This document shows positions 10,121-21,176 of a stretch of DNA of 64,000 bases, in pieces. A model generated the notes under the pieces. The model saw only the letters and a program-made list of their open reading frames with translations. It was not told the DNA's origin and searched no databases. Origin of the DNA: Branchipolynoe longqiensis (lineage: Eukaryota; Annelida; Polychaeta; Phyllodocida; Polynoidae); the NCBI GenBank assembly GCA_030323885.1, contig CM059188.1, positions 115,657,430-115,721,429 of the forward strand, given 5' to 3'. The position numbers and the translations under genes were made by a program. Positions within the stretch are counted from its first letter, which is position 1. Every line of letters starts with the position of its first letter.

Positions 10121-10350
10121 ATGGAAAGCCTGGGCCTACACTTTTACCGACCCAAGGGATTTTTAACCTCCCACACCACATAGACATGGTATGAGAGCAA
10201 CCGGCCTTTGATGACGCTGTAAGTTATACACAGAGTGGAAATCCAAATTGGCAGAGCTGGGGGCACGGGGAATCAAACCGCCGACCCTCAGATTAGGAGT
10301 CTGACCTAGAAAAACGTCAGACACTCTAACCACTCCGCCACAGAGAATGC
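10121..10350 (-). mobile_element. SINE-C, 5' two thirds, reversed
   Basis: Contains reversed SINE-C landmarks: CCCAAGGGATTTTTAACCTC, ATGGTATGAGAGCAAC and the head complement CAGACACTCTAACCACTCCG at about 10318. It directly abuts a SINE-B tail. Confidence 0.8.
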
Positions 10351-10452
10351 CTTCATCAATCACAGCTACACGATTCCAACAATAACAAACGAACTACCAG
10401 ATCTGAGTATTCTACTTTTAGCATTTATCCTTGAATGAATCTTCGTTGTGTA

Positions 10453-10778
10453 TTAAAGTTACATAGTCCGATGGTTTTGAGTTTCTGTCATTTTTCTGAG
10501 TAAATATATTAGGTTGATCATTATAAGCTACCTTACTTTAAGTTGAAATAACTTTAATTTTAAATGGCTGACATTTGAGATATTTCAAGCGCAAACATCC
10601 TAATTTAATTTTTGCAAGCACGGCATGACTCTTCTGCAGTAACAGATTCGATTAAATTGCCTCAGTAATCAAATATTTATTAAGTGCACCAGTATCTATG
10701 GTAGATACCTAGAATAAAATCTAGATAATTGTTTCGGTTTTGAAAATGTGATGTCTTCATCGGAGAAGGCAGCCTTAA
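10453..10778. mobile_element. MITE-P, full length
   Basis: TTAA at 10453 and 10775. Left terminus AGTTACATAGTCCGATGG; right terminus CATCGGAGAAGGCAGCC is more divergent. Internal CTTCTGCAGTAACAG and GTGCACCAGTATCTA match the other copies. Confidence 0.8.
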
Positions 10779-10890
10779 TGAAGCAGCCAAATCCCAGAAA
10801 TATAAACTTCATTTTACTTCTAACTCTTGCGAATAGCCATACGATACTTAGATCAGTCCGTCCCTCCTAGATTGGGGCTGACATAGCGCG

Positions 10891-10980
10891 ACCTTACTAT
10901 AAAAAGATTCTATCTGACAAAATGGTGCATTCGAGATAATGAGGACTGAAGCTGTGTAACTGCATGATAGCAAAGCAGAT
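10891..10980. repeat. Dispersed repeat T, copy 1
   Basis: Begins ACCTTACTATAAAAAGATTC and continues GAGATAATGAGGACTGAA to GCAAAGCAGAT. A second copy lies at 41055-41132. Confidence 0.55.
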
Positions 10981-11211
10981 ACAAAAATATTATTTAAAAT
11001 ATATCTCAGTGAAAAATACCAGTTGAGAAACAGTTGTGTAACTGCATGATAGCCTTTGGTAGATAGAAGATTTTTAAATCCATATTCGGTCACTTTGTCA
11101 GATAGTACCTTGTTATAGGAAGGTCACGATAGCCCATTGTCTGAAGACAAACCAATGGGAGTGCAAGGGCACAGGCAATGATGCAGCCTGTGTGGTACAT
11201 ACTCCTGAAAA

Positions 11212-11530
11212 CCGGGCGCGTTGGCCTAATCGGTAGAGCGCGGGGCTCGTGTGCGGAAGGTCGGGAGTCCTGTTCCAGCTCGAATCAAACCAATGATGTA
11301 TAAAATTGATATTTGTCCCATCATAGCCTGGCGCTCGACATTAATAGGATAGGGCAATGACTGGTTAGCTCAGTGCAGGGATAATGTGACTGAGTGGGAA
11401 ATTAGGTCATGGTGCCAGCGGCCTGATTTTCCAGTAGGGCAGCACTATAAAGTCTCCATGAGTGCGCACTGTCACAAGGCAGTACCCGTCCTGATATGAC
11501 CTTAGATATTGCCACTCCAACAACCAACCA
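11212..11530 (+). mobile_element. SINE-A, full length
   Basis: Head CCTAATCGGTAGAGCGCGGG at about 11225, intact body, tail ACTCCAACAACCAACC. This copy lacks the usual GCTAGGACGTAAAA between GATATTGCC and the tail. Confidence 0.85.
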
Positions 11531-12006
11531 TATTCCTGAGAACACGCCACCTATGGCAGAATTAAGAACTACTCAGGCCGTGTGCGGCTTGAGACAAACC
11601 CATAAACTTCACATACATACACTTCACATACATACACTCCAATAATGAAAAAGAAAATCCATTTTAATAGCATAGTGCACAGCGTCCTCATGAATCAAAT
11701 CAAGTCAAACGAAATCAAATTAATTACACCAAGGCATACCCATGAGTAGGCACTCCACCACAGCTCTCCATCACTCACACCCAGCCATCTGTGCCGAGAC
11801 GCCCTGACGTCACTTAATCACCTGGTGGCAGCATACACCCATTCCACTGCCTACAGCCGCCCGACTCCAGGCCAAGCCGATTTCTGCACGGAAACGGTAG
11901 CAGCAGCAATCATTCCCCATCTCACACTCCCCTCGCCTCGCCTCATCCCCTCTGAGTGTGTATCTATATATCCTGATGCACCCTGCAAGTTCAATTAAGA
12001 TTGCGA
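11531..12006. other. No recognisable gene; short CATACA/AATCAAAT words
   Basis: Contains a duplicated CTTCACATACATACA (about 11608-11638) and AATCAAAT repeats near 11695-11725. No TIR or open frame of note. Confidence 0.45.
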
Positions 12007-12150
12007 CCGGACGCTGTAGTCCAATCGGTAGAGCGTAGGGCTCTGCATGTGGGAGATCAGTGGTGTTCGCTTCCCGGTCGAGTCAAACTAATGATTAATA
12101 CAATAATGATACTTGTCGCTTCCTAGCATGGTACTTGGAATTGTCAGTCT
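12007..12150 (+). mobile_element. SINE-A head and body start, truncated
   Basis: CCAATCGGTAGAGCGTAGGG head with CTTCCCGGTCGAGTCAAAC and CTTGTCGCTTCCTAGC; sequence departs from the family after about 12150. Confidence 0.75.
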
Positions 12151-12270
12151 AAATAATCTAAGTTTGATCAGTGCTGTATTCGTTATAGCACCGATCCTAT
12201 AGAATTAAGGGAGTGGCTCCTGCTGTATAATGTACAGCACCAGTCACAGTAGTTCATGCAAACATGGGTA

Positions 12271-12598
12271 GTGTTGGAGTTTTACATCCTTGCAACATCA
12301 AAGGTCATATCAGGACTTGTGACAGGGCGCACTGATGGTACCTTTATAGTGCTACCCCACTAGGAAATGAGGCCACCAGCACCATGACCTGATATCCCAC
12401 TCAGTCGCATTATCCTGACACTGAGCCAACCAGTCCTTACCCTATCCTATATAATGCGGAGCGCCAAGCTAGGAAGCAACAAGTATCAATTGTGTAAGTC
12501 ATTGCTTTGACTCGACAGGGATTCGAACTACCGATCTTCCATACGGGAGGCCGGCAGGCGCTCTACCAATTTGGCCACCGCGCCCGGTGTTTTGAGTT
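12271..12598 (-). mobile_element. SINE-A, full length, reversed
   Basis: Runs from GTTGGAGTTTTACATCCT to the reversed head CTCTACCAATTTGGCCACCG. A short deletion joins CATATCAGGAC directly to TTGTGACAG. Confidence 0.85.
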
Positions 12599-12765
12599 GG
12601 GTTAACTCGCTAAAGTTGCATAGTGCGATGAAAGCATATAACAGTTTCTACAGAAAAAACAATGATTTAGATTTAATTTAAACCGAGAAATCCAAATTCG
12701 ACACTGGTGTACTTATTAAGCAGTTATTACTGCGTATAACTAGAAGGGAATCTACCCATGCTTAA

Positions 12766-13281
12766 GCCCCAGTCAGACATAGCCGGACGAGCCCCGGATT
12801 TTGAGCCGGACCACCCACGGACCAACATCCCGCACTGTCCCGGACCACCATGGATAAAATCACTGTTTTCGTCAATTTTTGCCTCGCAGTCACACTTTCC
12901 CGGACGAGCCCCGGACGAGCCCTGGACCGCCCCGTACCACCCCCGGACTGCCCCCGGACTGGGCCAGACCGGCCCCAGACGAGGCTGCACCACCCCGGAC
13001 TGCCCCGGACCACCCCCGGACTATCCCGGATCACCCCCGGACTATCCTGGATCAACCCCGGTCTTACAGGGGCAGTCCGGGAGTGGTCCGTGGCTAGGCC
13101 GGGGGTAGTCCTGGATATTCTGGGGATGGTCCGGGTCAAACCATGGCTCAAAATGACCCCATACCACCCCCGGACAGGCCCGATCCACCCACAAAATACC
13201 CATACCACCCCCAGACCACCCCCAGATCAGGCCGGATCAGGCTGGATTGAGCCCCTGATCCGGATATTTGTGACTGGGGCT
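12766..13281. mobile_element. MITE-Q, CCGGAC-word subfamily
   Basis: TTAA at 12762-12765 and TTAG at 13282-13285. Left end GCCCCAGTCAGACATAGCCG; right end TTTGTGACTGGGGCT. The interior is an array of CCCCCGGACTGCC/CCGGACCACC words. The proline/arginine-rich frames across 12727-13497 on both strands are translations of the array. Confidence 0.8.
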
Positions 13282-13428
13282 TTAGCAACGAACGTGGCAT
13301 TTTATCTGGGAAGGTCAGCGTGTGCTACTACCGTAGCAACAAGCATAATTGGGTTAAATCATCAGTTTGACTCAGCCAGGAATCAAACCAACGGGAATAT
13401 AGCGCTAAGACTCCGTCAATCGTTCAGC

Positions 13429-13696
13429 GAACGCGTGGCTGAATCGGTAGAGCGCAGGCTTCCCGCGCGGAACGTCAAGGGTTTGAATCCCAGCTGAGAC
13501 AAACGGATGACTTCGGCATTAATAGGATAGGACAAGGACTGGTTAGCACGGTATCAGTATAATGTGATTGTGTGGGATATCAGTTCATGTTGCCAACAAA
13601 CTGGTGTCCCAGTGGGACAGCACGATAAAGTCACCATGAGTGCGCAATGTCACAAGTCGGTGTTGGTGTTGCTAGGACAATAAACAACAACAAACA
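13429..13696 (+). mobile_element. SINE-A with shortened body
   Basis: Head TGAATCGGTAGAGCGCAGG, then box B-like GGGTTTGAATCCC. The ATTGATACTTGTCGCTTCC segment is missing, so the head passes almost directly to CGGCATTAATAGG. Confidence 0.8.
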
Positions 13697-13752
13697 ATCC
13701 TTCAGTCATTCAGTCTGATCCATTCCACTATTTTCGCATCGCATTCATTGGG

Positions 13753-14098
13753 GTAGCTGGCTGGTTATTGTGGTTTCACGTCCTGGCAACATGTATGGTC
13801 ATATCAGGACGGGTACCGGCTTGTGATAGCACACACTCATGGCAAATTTATACTTATAGTGCCGTCACACTGGGAAACCAGGCCACCAGCACCATGGCCT
13901 AATAATATTCCACTCAGTCACATTATCCTGGCAAAAACCCAACCAGTCATTGCCCTATCCTAATAATGCTGAGCACCTGGCTAGGAAGCGACAAGTACCA
14001 ATGTTGTAAGCCATTGGTTTGACTCGACTGGGAATTGAACTCCGGATCTCCCGCACGGGAGCCCTGCGCTCTACCGATTCGGCCACCGCGCCCGGTGG
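13753..14098 (-). mobile_element. SINE-A, full length, reversed
   Basis: From TTTCACGTCCTGGCAACATG to the reversed head CTCTACCGATTCGGCCACCG and terminal CGCCCGG. Confidence 0.85.
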
Positions 14099-14135
14099 CT
14101 GCAGTGTGAAAACTTAGGAGATGAGTAATGTGGAA

Positions 14136-14935
14136 TTAAAGTTGCATAGTCCGATGGCTTTGAGTTTCTGTCATTTTCTGAGATAAATACATTAAATTGA
14201 TCATTATAAGCTACTATACTTCATGGTGCAGTCACACTACGACGTTTCTCCCGGCGTGCTGCCAACGCGCTAAATATATTCAACGCGTCGAGAAACGTCA
14301 AACTTGTCAGCATGTTGCTGGCGTGTTATTGGCGCGCCGGCAACGTGTTGCGCCGGTGGGGTGGGGGTGGAAAACAAAAAACCCATGGCCGCTTGACCCA
14401 ATTTCACACAACCAGTGCCGGGTTCCCACGCTTGATTAGCATGTTATCGACAGTTTTGTGCAAGCACAAAACTTTTTACGCTGGCCGACCTGCGGCGACG
14501 TGTTGGTTCACAGTGAACGTGTACCGACGTGTACCGACGCGCCGGTAACGCGTATGTAACGCGCCGGTAACGCGTCCCGACGCATCCTGAATTTCGGCCA
14601 AAAACCCAACACGTTGGCACGCGTTGTCCAACGTTGGTGCAACACGTCGTAGTGCGACTGCCCCATTAGGTTGAAGTAACTTTTAGTTTAATTGACTAAC
14701 TTTGGAGATATTTGAAGTGACAACATGCCAACATAAATTTTAACAAGCACGCCAAAACTCTGACACCATAGGCTTATGCAGTAACAGGTTATATTAAATT
14801 GACTCCCCATGCCCTTCTATGTGATAACAAATGTTTAATAAATGTGCCAGTATCTAAGATAAATATGTAGAATCAAATCTAGGTAAGTGTTTTGGTTTTG
14901 AAAAGTTGATGCTTCATCGGACTATGCAACTTTAA
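14136..14935. mobile_element. MITE-P split by a MITE-Q insertion
   Basis: TTAA at 14136-14139 and 14932-14935 with good AGTTGCATAGTCCGATGG and CATCGGACTATGCAACT termini. P sequence is 14136-14223 and 14666-14935; between them lies a complete MITE-Q. In uninterrupted copies the corresponding text is ACTTTAAGTTGAAG, so the Q entered a TTAA. Confidence 0.85.
14224..14665. mobile_element. MITE-Q nested in MITE-P
   Basis: Left end TGGTGCAGTCACACTACGAC, right end GTCGTAGTGCGACTGCCCCA. Interior words are CAACGCG/ACGCGCCGG with internal palindrome AGTTTTGTGC..GCACAAAACT at 14452-14473. Flanks TTCA and TTAG are consistent with a decayed TTAA duplication. Confidence 0.8.
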
Positions 14936-15370
14936 TAGCCCGTTAAACCGGGTAAATACAGCAAGAGGGGAGGGAGCAGCTGGTTTCGCACCCTTTTTAG
15001 TTACTAAGGGTTCTGCTCCAGCAGCGTTCCCCTCCACAAGACAGATGGCTGAGTGACCTCCAGGGGTCAGCATGAGTGACCTCCAGCGGTCACCACGGTT
15101 GCTATCACACCCACCGCTCCCGCCCCACCTCCCTCTCACCACCTCCCACCACCCACCGCACCTCGTACCCTCCTTCTCCACCCTAGTGTTTCTTATCTTG
15201 CGAGCAGGACTGGACGGGATGGGTGAGTGCGTAGAGCACTAGCTTCCCATGCGGGAGGTCAAGTGTTACAACATCGCTATTGGTCATGGCGTAGCATAGC
15301 TTAGAGCAGTGGAGAAGCTATCCAGGGCGCTCAGGGCCTGGATAACAAGCAGTAGTGAGTTCAACCTTAA
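14936..15370. other. No recognisable gene; weak tRNA-like head near the end
   Basis: 15211-15265 (GGGTGAGTGCGTAGAGCACT plus CCCATGCGGGAGGTCAAGTG) resembles a SINE head but no body follows. The 100-codon minus-strand frame at 14879-15181 starts inside MITE-P and is not convincing. Confidence 0.4.
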
Positions 15371-16196
15371 GGCCCAGTCACACCTTACCGGACTGGGAAA
15401 CCGCACATGTACCGTACACTGTCCGGTGAAATACGGCAATGTCCGGTACATGTCCGGTACCCATCCGGCGGTGTCCGGTGGTGTCCGGTGGTGTCCGGCG
15501 GTGTCCGTTACAAGTTTTGAAAATGCACAAAACTTCTACCGGACACCGCCGGACTGACGTGTCAGGTTGGTGTCCGGTTGGTGTCTGGTTGGTGTCCGGT
15601 TCGTCCGATTTGTCCGGTTGATGTACGGTACCCATCCGTATGTGTCTGGCTGGTGTCCGGTTGGTGTCCGGTTTACATTCTGGATAAATTTAAGGACTTT
15701 GCAACACTTCTGTCAATGCTAATATATTATTATATAATGTCGACGGTGACATCTAATGCTCAAGGCTGACAACTTTACCAGATGTCGGCGTCACAATTCT
15801 TAAAGTTTGTGCATTTCTTTGTTTTATATTAAATTATCCTAGAAATGAATAAGGTTGTTGTATTTTCTATATCTTTACATTCAGGATACCTTTAAGGGCT
15901 TTGCAACACCTCTGTCAATACTATAATTATGCCGTTCGACGCCGACATCCAATACTGTCCGGTACGTGTCCGGTTGATTGTTGGTCCATCCGGTTCTCGT
16001 TTGGTTCTAGTCCGGTTCTCACCCGGTACTCGTCCGGTACATGTACGATACTTGTCCGGTGGACTGGCGGCAATTGACCCAATTACGCTCCATTTCAATA
16101 CATTTCGAATCATTTTGTGTACCGGACACCACCGGACAAGACAATTCTTTGTCCGGTGCTGTCCGGTACTCAGTCCGGTAAGGTGTGACAGGCGCT
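15371..16196. mobile_element. MITE-Q, GTCCGGT-word subfamily, with a satellite-like insert
   Basis: TTAA at 15367-15370, TTAG at 16197-16200. Left end GGCCCAGTCACACCTTACCG, right end CGGTAAGGTGTGACAGGCGC. Arrays of GTGTCCGGTTG words surround the palindrome AAGTTTTGAAAATGCACAAA near 15512. 15670-15955 is an AT-rich insert (repeat S). Confidence 0.85.
15670..15955. repeat. Repeat S, about 1.4 tandem units of ~202 bp, inside MITE-Q
   Basis: TTTACATTC at 15672 recurs at 15874; both are followed by AAGG(A/G)CTTTGCAACAC and CTGTCAAT. A related single unit lies at 34527-34740. Confidence 0.7.
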
Positions 16197-16431
16197 TTAG
16201 CACTTAGCTAGATAGAGCCCGATGGAAAGAGAACCACTAATGTTAGTGAGTAGAATCTAATAATAAATACTTTATAAATTTATATTAACGGTAACTTACT
16301 GCTGGACCTGAATTAGCGAGGTAGTGCTACTGGAGTAGCAATATACTATGGCAATCAGCAACAATATTTAGGCTGCATCATAAATAATATTAGTATAAAA
16401 AGATATACCTCAGAATTTGTTTTATTTTCTT

Positions 16432-16976
16432 TGGATAGATTAGTTGATTAAGCAAGGGAAATTTCATTTGCAGGTAATTGGGCTTCTTCATCCTACTGCT
16501 CCTTGCCCTATCCTAGTAATCCGAGCACCAGGCTATGTAGCGACAAGTATCAATTTTGTTGCATAGTCTGATGGTTTTTAGTATCTGTCATTTTCTGAGA
16601 TAAATATATCAGGTGGATTGCTATAATCTATGTTACTTTAGTTTGAAGTAACTTTTATTTTAAATGGCTAACTTTTGAGATATTTGAAGTACAAACCTGC
16701 TAATTTAATTTTGGCAACTATTGCATAGGCTTCTGCAGTAAGCGGTTCTATTAAATTGCCTGAGCGTTCCCTTAAATATGGCGACAAATGTTTAACAAGT
16801 GCACCGGTATGTAAGTTAGATATGTAGAATCAAACCTTGATAATTGCTTTGGTTTTGAAAATGTGATGTTTTCATCGGGCTATGCAGCTCTGAGTCATTC
16901 GTTTGACTGGGCTCGAACCCATGACATTCCTGAAAGGGAGGCGGATGCTCAGCTCATTCGGCCATCGCGTCTGATA
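16432..16976 (-). mobile_element. SINE-B with tail 2, reversed, split by MITE-P
   Basis: Tail side 16432-16558 (GTTGATTAAGCAAGGGAAAT, then CGACAAGTATCAATTTT) and head side 16892-16976 (AGTCATTCGTTTGACTGG to CATTCGGCCATCGCGT). The expected joint CAATTTTTAAGTCATT contains TTAA, and the MITE-P sits exactly there. Confidence 0.8.
16559..16891. mobile_element. MITE-P nested in SINE-B
   Basis: GTTGCATAGTCTGATGG at the left, CATCGGGCTATGCAGCT at the right; internal GTAACTTTTATTTTAAATGG and GCACCGGTATGTAAG. The flanking TTAA copies have decayed. Confidence 0.8.
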
Positions 16977-17261
16977 CCCTTTTGCAAAGGTGAGGAATAT
17001 CATCGGATTCACTGTTGTTATCATTATTTTACTTCTTTTGCAAACTGCTCAGTTCTGGTGTTGATCTTTGTTCTGCTACGCTGAACTGTATTATTATGGA
17101 AGGTGGGTGGGTGGGGGGGGGGGGAGAGACAAAAGAAAATTGCCAACAATGAACTGTTCAGGTAATTAATTAATATTACCTGTTGGCACGAGTGACTGCG
17201 CATCGAGTTCTGCGCAGTAATTTGCACGTTGAGAAACTGGGTCATGGGTACTCGCCGCTGA

Positions 17262-17590
17262 TTTGTTGGTTGGTGGAGTTTTATGTCCTGCCAACATCAG
17301 GACAGGTACCGACTTGTAACAGTGTGTACTCATGGTGACTTTATAATGCTGCCCCACTGGGAAATCAGTGGCACCATGACCCAATATCCCACTCAGTCAC
17401 ATTATCCTGACACTGTGCCAGCAAGTCCTTGTCCTACCCTAGTAATGCTGAGCGTTAGGCTAGGGAGTGACAAGTATCAATTTTTAAGTCAGTGGTTTGA
17501 CTCGATTAGGGCTCAAACTCGCGGATTAGAATACCGCGATCTATTAAAACGGGAGACGGACGCTCAACTCATTTGGCAATCCCGTCTGGT
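17262..17590 (-). mobile_element. SINE-B with tail 1, reversed
   Basis: Tail-1 words GGAGTTTTATGTCCTGCCAA, then reversed head CAACTCATTTGGCAATCCCG. A small deletion has removed 'TAAGGTCATAT' after CCAACATC. An extra stretch in the head loop (ATTAGAATACCGCGATC) makes it longer than consensus. Confidence 0.85.
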
Positions 17591-17675
17591 AAGATTCCAA
17601 GAGAGTTGGGTTATTACGTAGGGCAATGCACTGGAGTTTCAGTAAATGCCATTCAATAGACATAGGAACCTGCTT

Positions 17676-17735
17676 AGTCCGTCCTGATATGACCCTAAAT
17701 GTTGCTAGGACGTAAACCTCCAACAACCAACCAAC
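17676..17735 (+). mobile_element. SINE-A tail fragment
   Basis: CCTGATATGACCCTAAATG and GCTAGGACGTAAACCTCC, then CAACCAACC. Confidence 0.75.
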
Positions 17736-18260
17736 CTGCTTCGTTTCTGCTAGTGCTAGTGGAAGGGTTCTATATATATTGCGCGAATTTGTCATTTTGC
17801 TTGAACATCTTGAGTGAGTTCCTGGGGTTTTTCGTCCTAGCTATAGGAGTCAAGCAGTCACGTCCAGGACCGTGGTTGGATGGTTACATTTTGGTTTGCC
17901 AAAATACCTGTGCTGTCAAGAATAATGTTCTATTGTTCTGCAATTTTAATATGTAAGAATAATTTCGTTGTTGTATGGCAGTTTTTTGGTGGTTAGAAGA
18001 GCTATAGAAACAGAAATAGTTTTCATTTTTACAGGTCTTATTGTCTTCTTGTTAAACAGACCTGCTATAGACCGTTAAGGCGGGAACCATAATGTGATAA
18101 ATCCTCTCCAAGCACACCTTTACCTAGTTGTTTTTGTTCAGTTCATGCAACTGCATATGTGGGGGGAGAGTGCTGAGGTTGGTTGCTGATGTTATGTTGT
18201 AGTTAGTCCAGCAGATACTGCTGGGCAAACTATAGAGAAAAATGTCAGAATTTGCAATCT
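17736..18260. other. No recognisable gene or repeat
   Basis: The 85-codon frame at 17699-17956 starts within a SINE tail. Nothing else was supported. Confidence 0.4.
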
Positions 18261-19852
18261 CATCATCATCATCATCATGCTGTCGGTCGCGATGCGAGAA
18301 AGAATGCTTTCATTACTTCACTGCCGCTCTCCATTTAGCTCTCTGCTGTGAGAGTTGCGTCCATGAGTCGGTCTTAATGTCTCTCAGCTTCAGGTTTCTC
18401 TTGATGGTATCTTTGAACCGGAGACGGGGGCGCCCTCTCTTTCTGTATCCAGAAGACAGTTGAGAATAGAGGATCTGCTTTGGTAGCCTGTCTGATGACA
18501 TCCTCATGAGGTGTCCAGTCCACCGGAGATTCTTTTTGATCAGAAGATCTTCCATAGAGGGCAGCCCCATCCGTTCGAGTATTTCCTTATTCGTCACTTC
18601 TCCTTCCAGGTTAGCCTCATGATTGAACGCAGATGTCGCATCATGAAGGCATGCAGCTTTTTCACCTGCTGTCTGTACACTGTCCAGGCCTCGGCTCCGT
18701 GTAGTAGGGTGGATAGCACGATTGCGCGGTAGATCTTACTTTTGACCCGAATGGACACATGGTGGTTGTTCCAGAGTCTCTGGCATAGTCGGCCGAAAGA
18801 TGCGCTAGCCTTGGCCATCCTCCTCTGTATCTCAGCATCAGTGCGTCCATCACTTGATATAGTGCTTCCGAGATAGGTGAATTCCGGAACAGAGTTCAGC
18901 TTGTTTCCGTCAACCATGATCTCCTCCTCTCGGGTTCTTGTAGAGTTGGGTTGGTACAGCACCTCCGTCTTCTTGATGTTAATTTTCAGGCCAAACTTCT
19001 TTGATGCATCGGAGAAAGCGTCCACTATTTTCTGGGTCTCTTCAGCAGAGTGGGCAACCAGTGCACTGTCATCTGCGAATAGTAGCTCTCTCACCAGTAT
19101 CTGAGTAGTCTTGGTCTTCGCTCTGAAGTGTGCGACATTGAATAGGTCAGCGCTCTGTCTGGACTGTATATAGATGCCATCCCCCATGTCTCGGAAAGCA
19201 TCGTCTAGCATTGCTGATAGGAAGATGGAGAAGAGCGTGGGGGCCAGTACACAACCTTGCTTGACCCCATTGGTAACCCCGAACGATTCCGAGACTACCC
19301 CTCCAGCACTAACGTTCGCCATCATTCCTGTATGTAGAGCCTCGATCATAGTTGTGAACTTCTCTGGGCATCCGTAGTTCCTCAGTAGCTGCCATAGCCC
19401 GGTCCTCCCGACTGTATCAAATGCCTTAGTGAAATCGACAAATACCATGTACAGTGGTCGGTCCTGCTCAATGCACTTTTCTTGTAGCTGTCGGAGACAA
19501 AATATCATATCCACAGTGCTCCGGTTACCTCTGAAGCCACACTGTGACTCCGGAACTACACCAGGTGTTATGTGAATAGATAGTCTGTTGAGTAGGATCC
19601 TGGCGAAGATCTTCCCTGCTATGGAAAGAAGAGAGATTCCTCTATAGTTCCCACAGTCTGTTCGATCACCTTTCTTGTAGATGGTTACAATGCTGGCATC
19701 CTTCCATGCTTGGGGTACAGAACCCTCCTCCCAGGCATTGGTGATTAGTTGGTGCAGTCTGTTGAGCAGATTGTCTCCTCCATGCTTCCATACCTCGGCA
19801 GGAATTCCATCACCCCCAGGTGCTTTGCCATGTTTCAGGCTGGCGATTGATC
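18261..19852 (-). pseudogene. LINE reverse transcriptase, 5'-truncated, one frameshift
   Basis: Minus-strand RT and C-terminal region of a non-LTR retrotransposon. The frame is open from about 19851 to a TGA at 18594-18596, roughly 418 codons. In order: GKAPGGDGIPAEVW, NYRGISLLS (about 19631-19655), FVDFTKAFDT, GVKQGCVLAPTLF, and the catalytic LLFADD at about 19068-19082. A one-base loss between 18596 and 18597 shifts the frame; the continuation TNKEILERMGLPSMEDLL runs in the next frame to DTIKRNLKLRDIKTDSW and ends near 18313. The 3' end is (ATG)n, seen as CATCATCAT at 18261-18279. Palm and active-site motifs are intact, so the copy is fairly young. The clade is unresolved. Confidence 0.9.
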
Positions 19853-20472
19853 TAAAATGTCAAATATACAGTTAAAATGCTTACTCGTCATAACCAGGTA
19901 CTTTTGGTATGCATAATTGATTAAATCATGTAGATTAATAGACCATAGCATTTTAACTGAGAGCTTTCTGTGGCTACCATCTTGGTGGTTCCCGTGGAGT
20001 TCCCTGTGTGTGGGGAATCCCTGAGGTCATGTGATGAGGGAATCCTGCCCACGATTCATTCAGACATTACAGACATCAGGACTCTCCCCTTATGCGTTTA
20101 GTTGTATGAACTGAAAACAACAGCAAATGTGGACTTGGAGAGGTTTTGATAGCGGATTCGTTTGTATCTGAGTAAGGTATACAGGGCGGCTTTAATGTAT
20201 TGTGAAGAAGAACAATATAAACATAAATACAATTCTGAATCAGATGGCATGGGCTGGCGGTGGAAAGCATTGAGTATTATTGGTGACTCCTGCATGTCAC
20301 GTGATCTAAGTGTAGCAGACAAAACAGCTTAGACCTCAGAGTCCTACGACCAGAGATAACTCATTGTAAAGACTAGGTCTCCAGTTTTGTAGAATGGCTA
20401 AAGCTCGAATATGTGATTGGGTAGGCAGGCTATAGTGAAATTGATACAGACACAGAGAAAGGAAGAGTATGA
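19853..20472. other. No recognisable gene
   Basis: Begins where the LINE is truncated. Overlapping minus-strand frames at 20076-20322 match no family. No TIR or tandem repeat was seen. Confidence 0.4.
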
Positions 20473-20785
20473 AGTGGTGTTCTCTGTGGTGGAGTGGTTA
20501 GAGTGTCTGACTTTTTTCCTAGGTCGGACTCCTAATCTAAAGGTCAGTGGTTTGATTCCCTGGCCCCTAACTCTGCCCAATTTGGATTTCCACCGCTGTG
20601 TATAACTTACAGCATCATCAAAGGCCAGTTGCTCTCATACCATGTCTATGTGGTGTGGGAGGTTAAAAATCCCTTGGGTCACTAAAAGTGTAGGCTCAGG
20701 CTTTCTATCGACAAACTGTCTAATGGTGAAAACAAGCCTATTCACACTTATCCATGATAGGCAGTATAAATCTTTCAAGAGAAAG
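20473..20785 (+). mobile_element. SINE-C, full length
   Basis: Best complete copy. Head GTGGAGTGGTTAGAGTGTCT with a long extra arm (TAGGTCGGACTCCTAATCT) and box B-like GGTTTGATTCCC. Body landmarks CCAATTTGGATTTCCACCGC, TAACTTACAGCATCATCAAA and ATCGACAAACTGTCTAATGG. End TGATAGGCAGTATAAATC with AGAGAA. The long variable arm suggests derivation from a class II tRNA (Leu or Ser). Confidence 0.85.
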
Positions 20786-21117
20786 TGTAAAGGAAGAGAG
20801 AGAGTCAAGCCCTGTGGTTTATTAGTTATATGGTACATGGGTTCATTGTAGAGTATCACCCCACCCCTTTCCCCCAATGGGAAACAAGCATTCTTGGCCC
20901 TACCAATAGGGATCCAGCATTCCTGGTCCCCATGGTTACCAGTGGTCTGCCCACCACCACCAAGCCATGTGGCCCCTCTGGCCACCACCAACCTTGAGTC
21001 TGAGTGTGGTGATCCTACCCAGCAGAGGGGGAGGGGGTAGGCCCTGAGTGCCCCTTACACACAGCCCTGCCAGCACCACTATGTCTATTTACATCCCACT
21101 CAGGCACCACCAGCACT

Positions 21118-21120
<3 letters not shown>
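20786..21120. other. No recognisable gene; C/CA-rich
   Basis: Contains the short repeated words ACCACCACCAAGCC and CCACCACCAACC (20956-20993). No repeat family recognised. Confidence 0.4.

Positions 21121-21172
<52 letters not shown>
21121..21172. repeat. (AT)26 microsatellite
   Basis: Uninterrupted AT dinucleotide run of 52 bp. Confidence 0.95.

Positions 21173-21176
<4 letters not shown>

Noticed and set aside
12727..13497. Proline/arginine-rich frames of up to 215 codons on both strands
   Set aside because: They translate the CCGGAC word array of a MITE-Q.
18877..19377. Plus-strand frames opposite the LINE RT (75 and 67 codons)
   Set aside because: Antisense shadows of the minus-strand RT gene.
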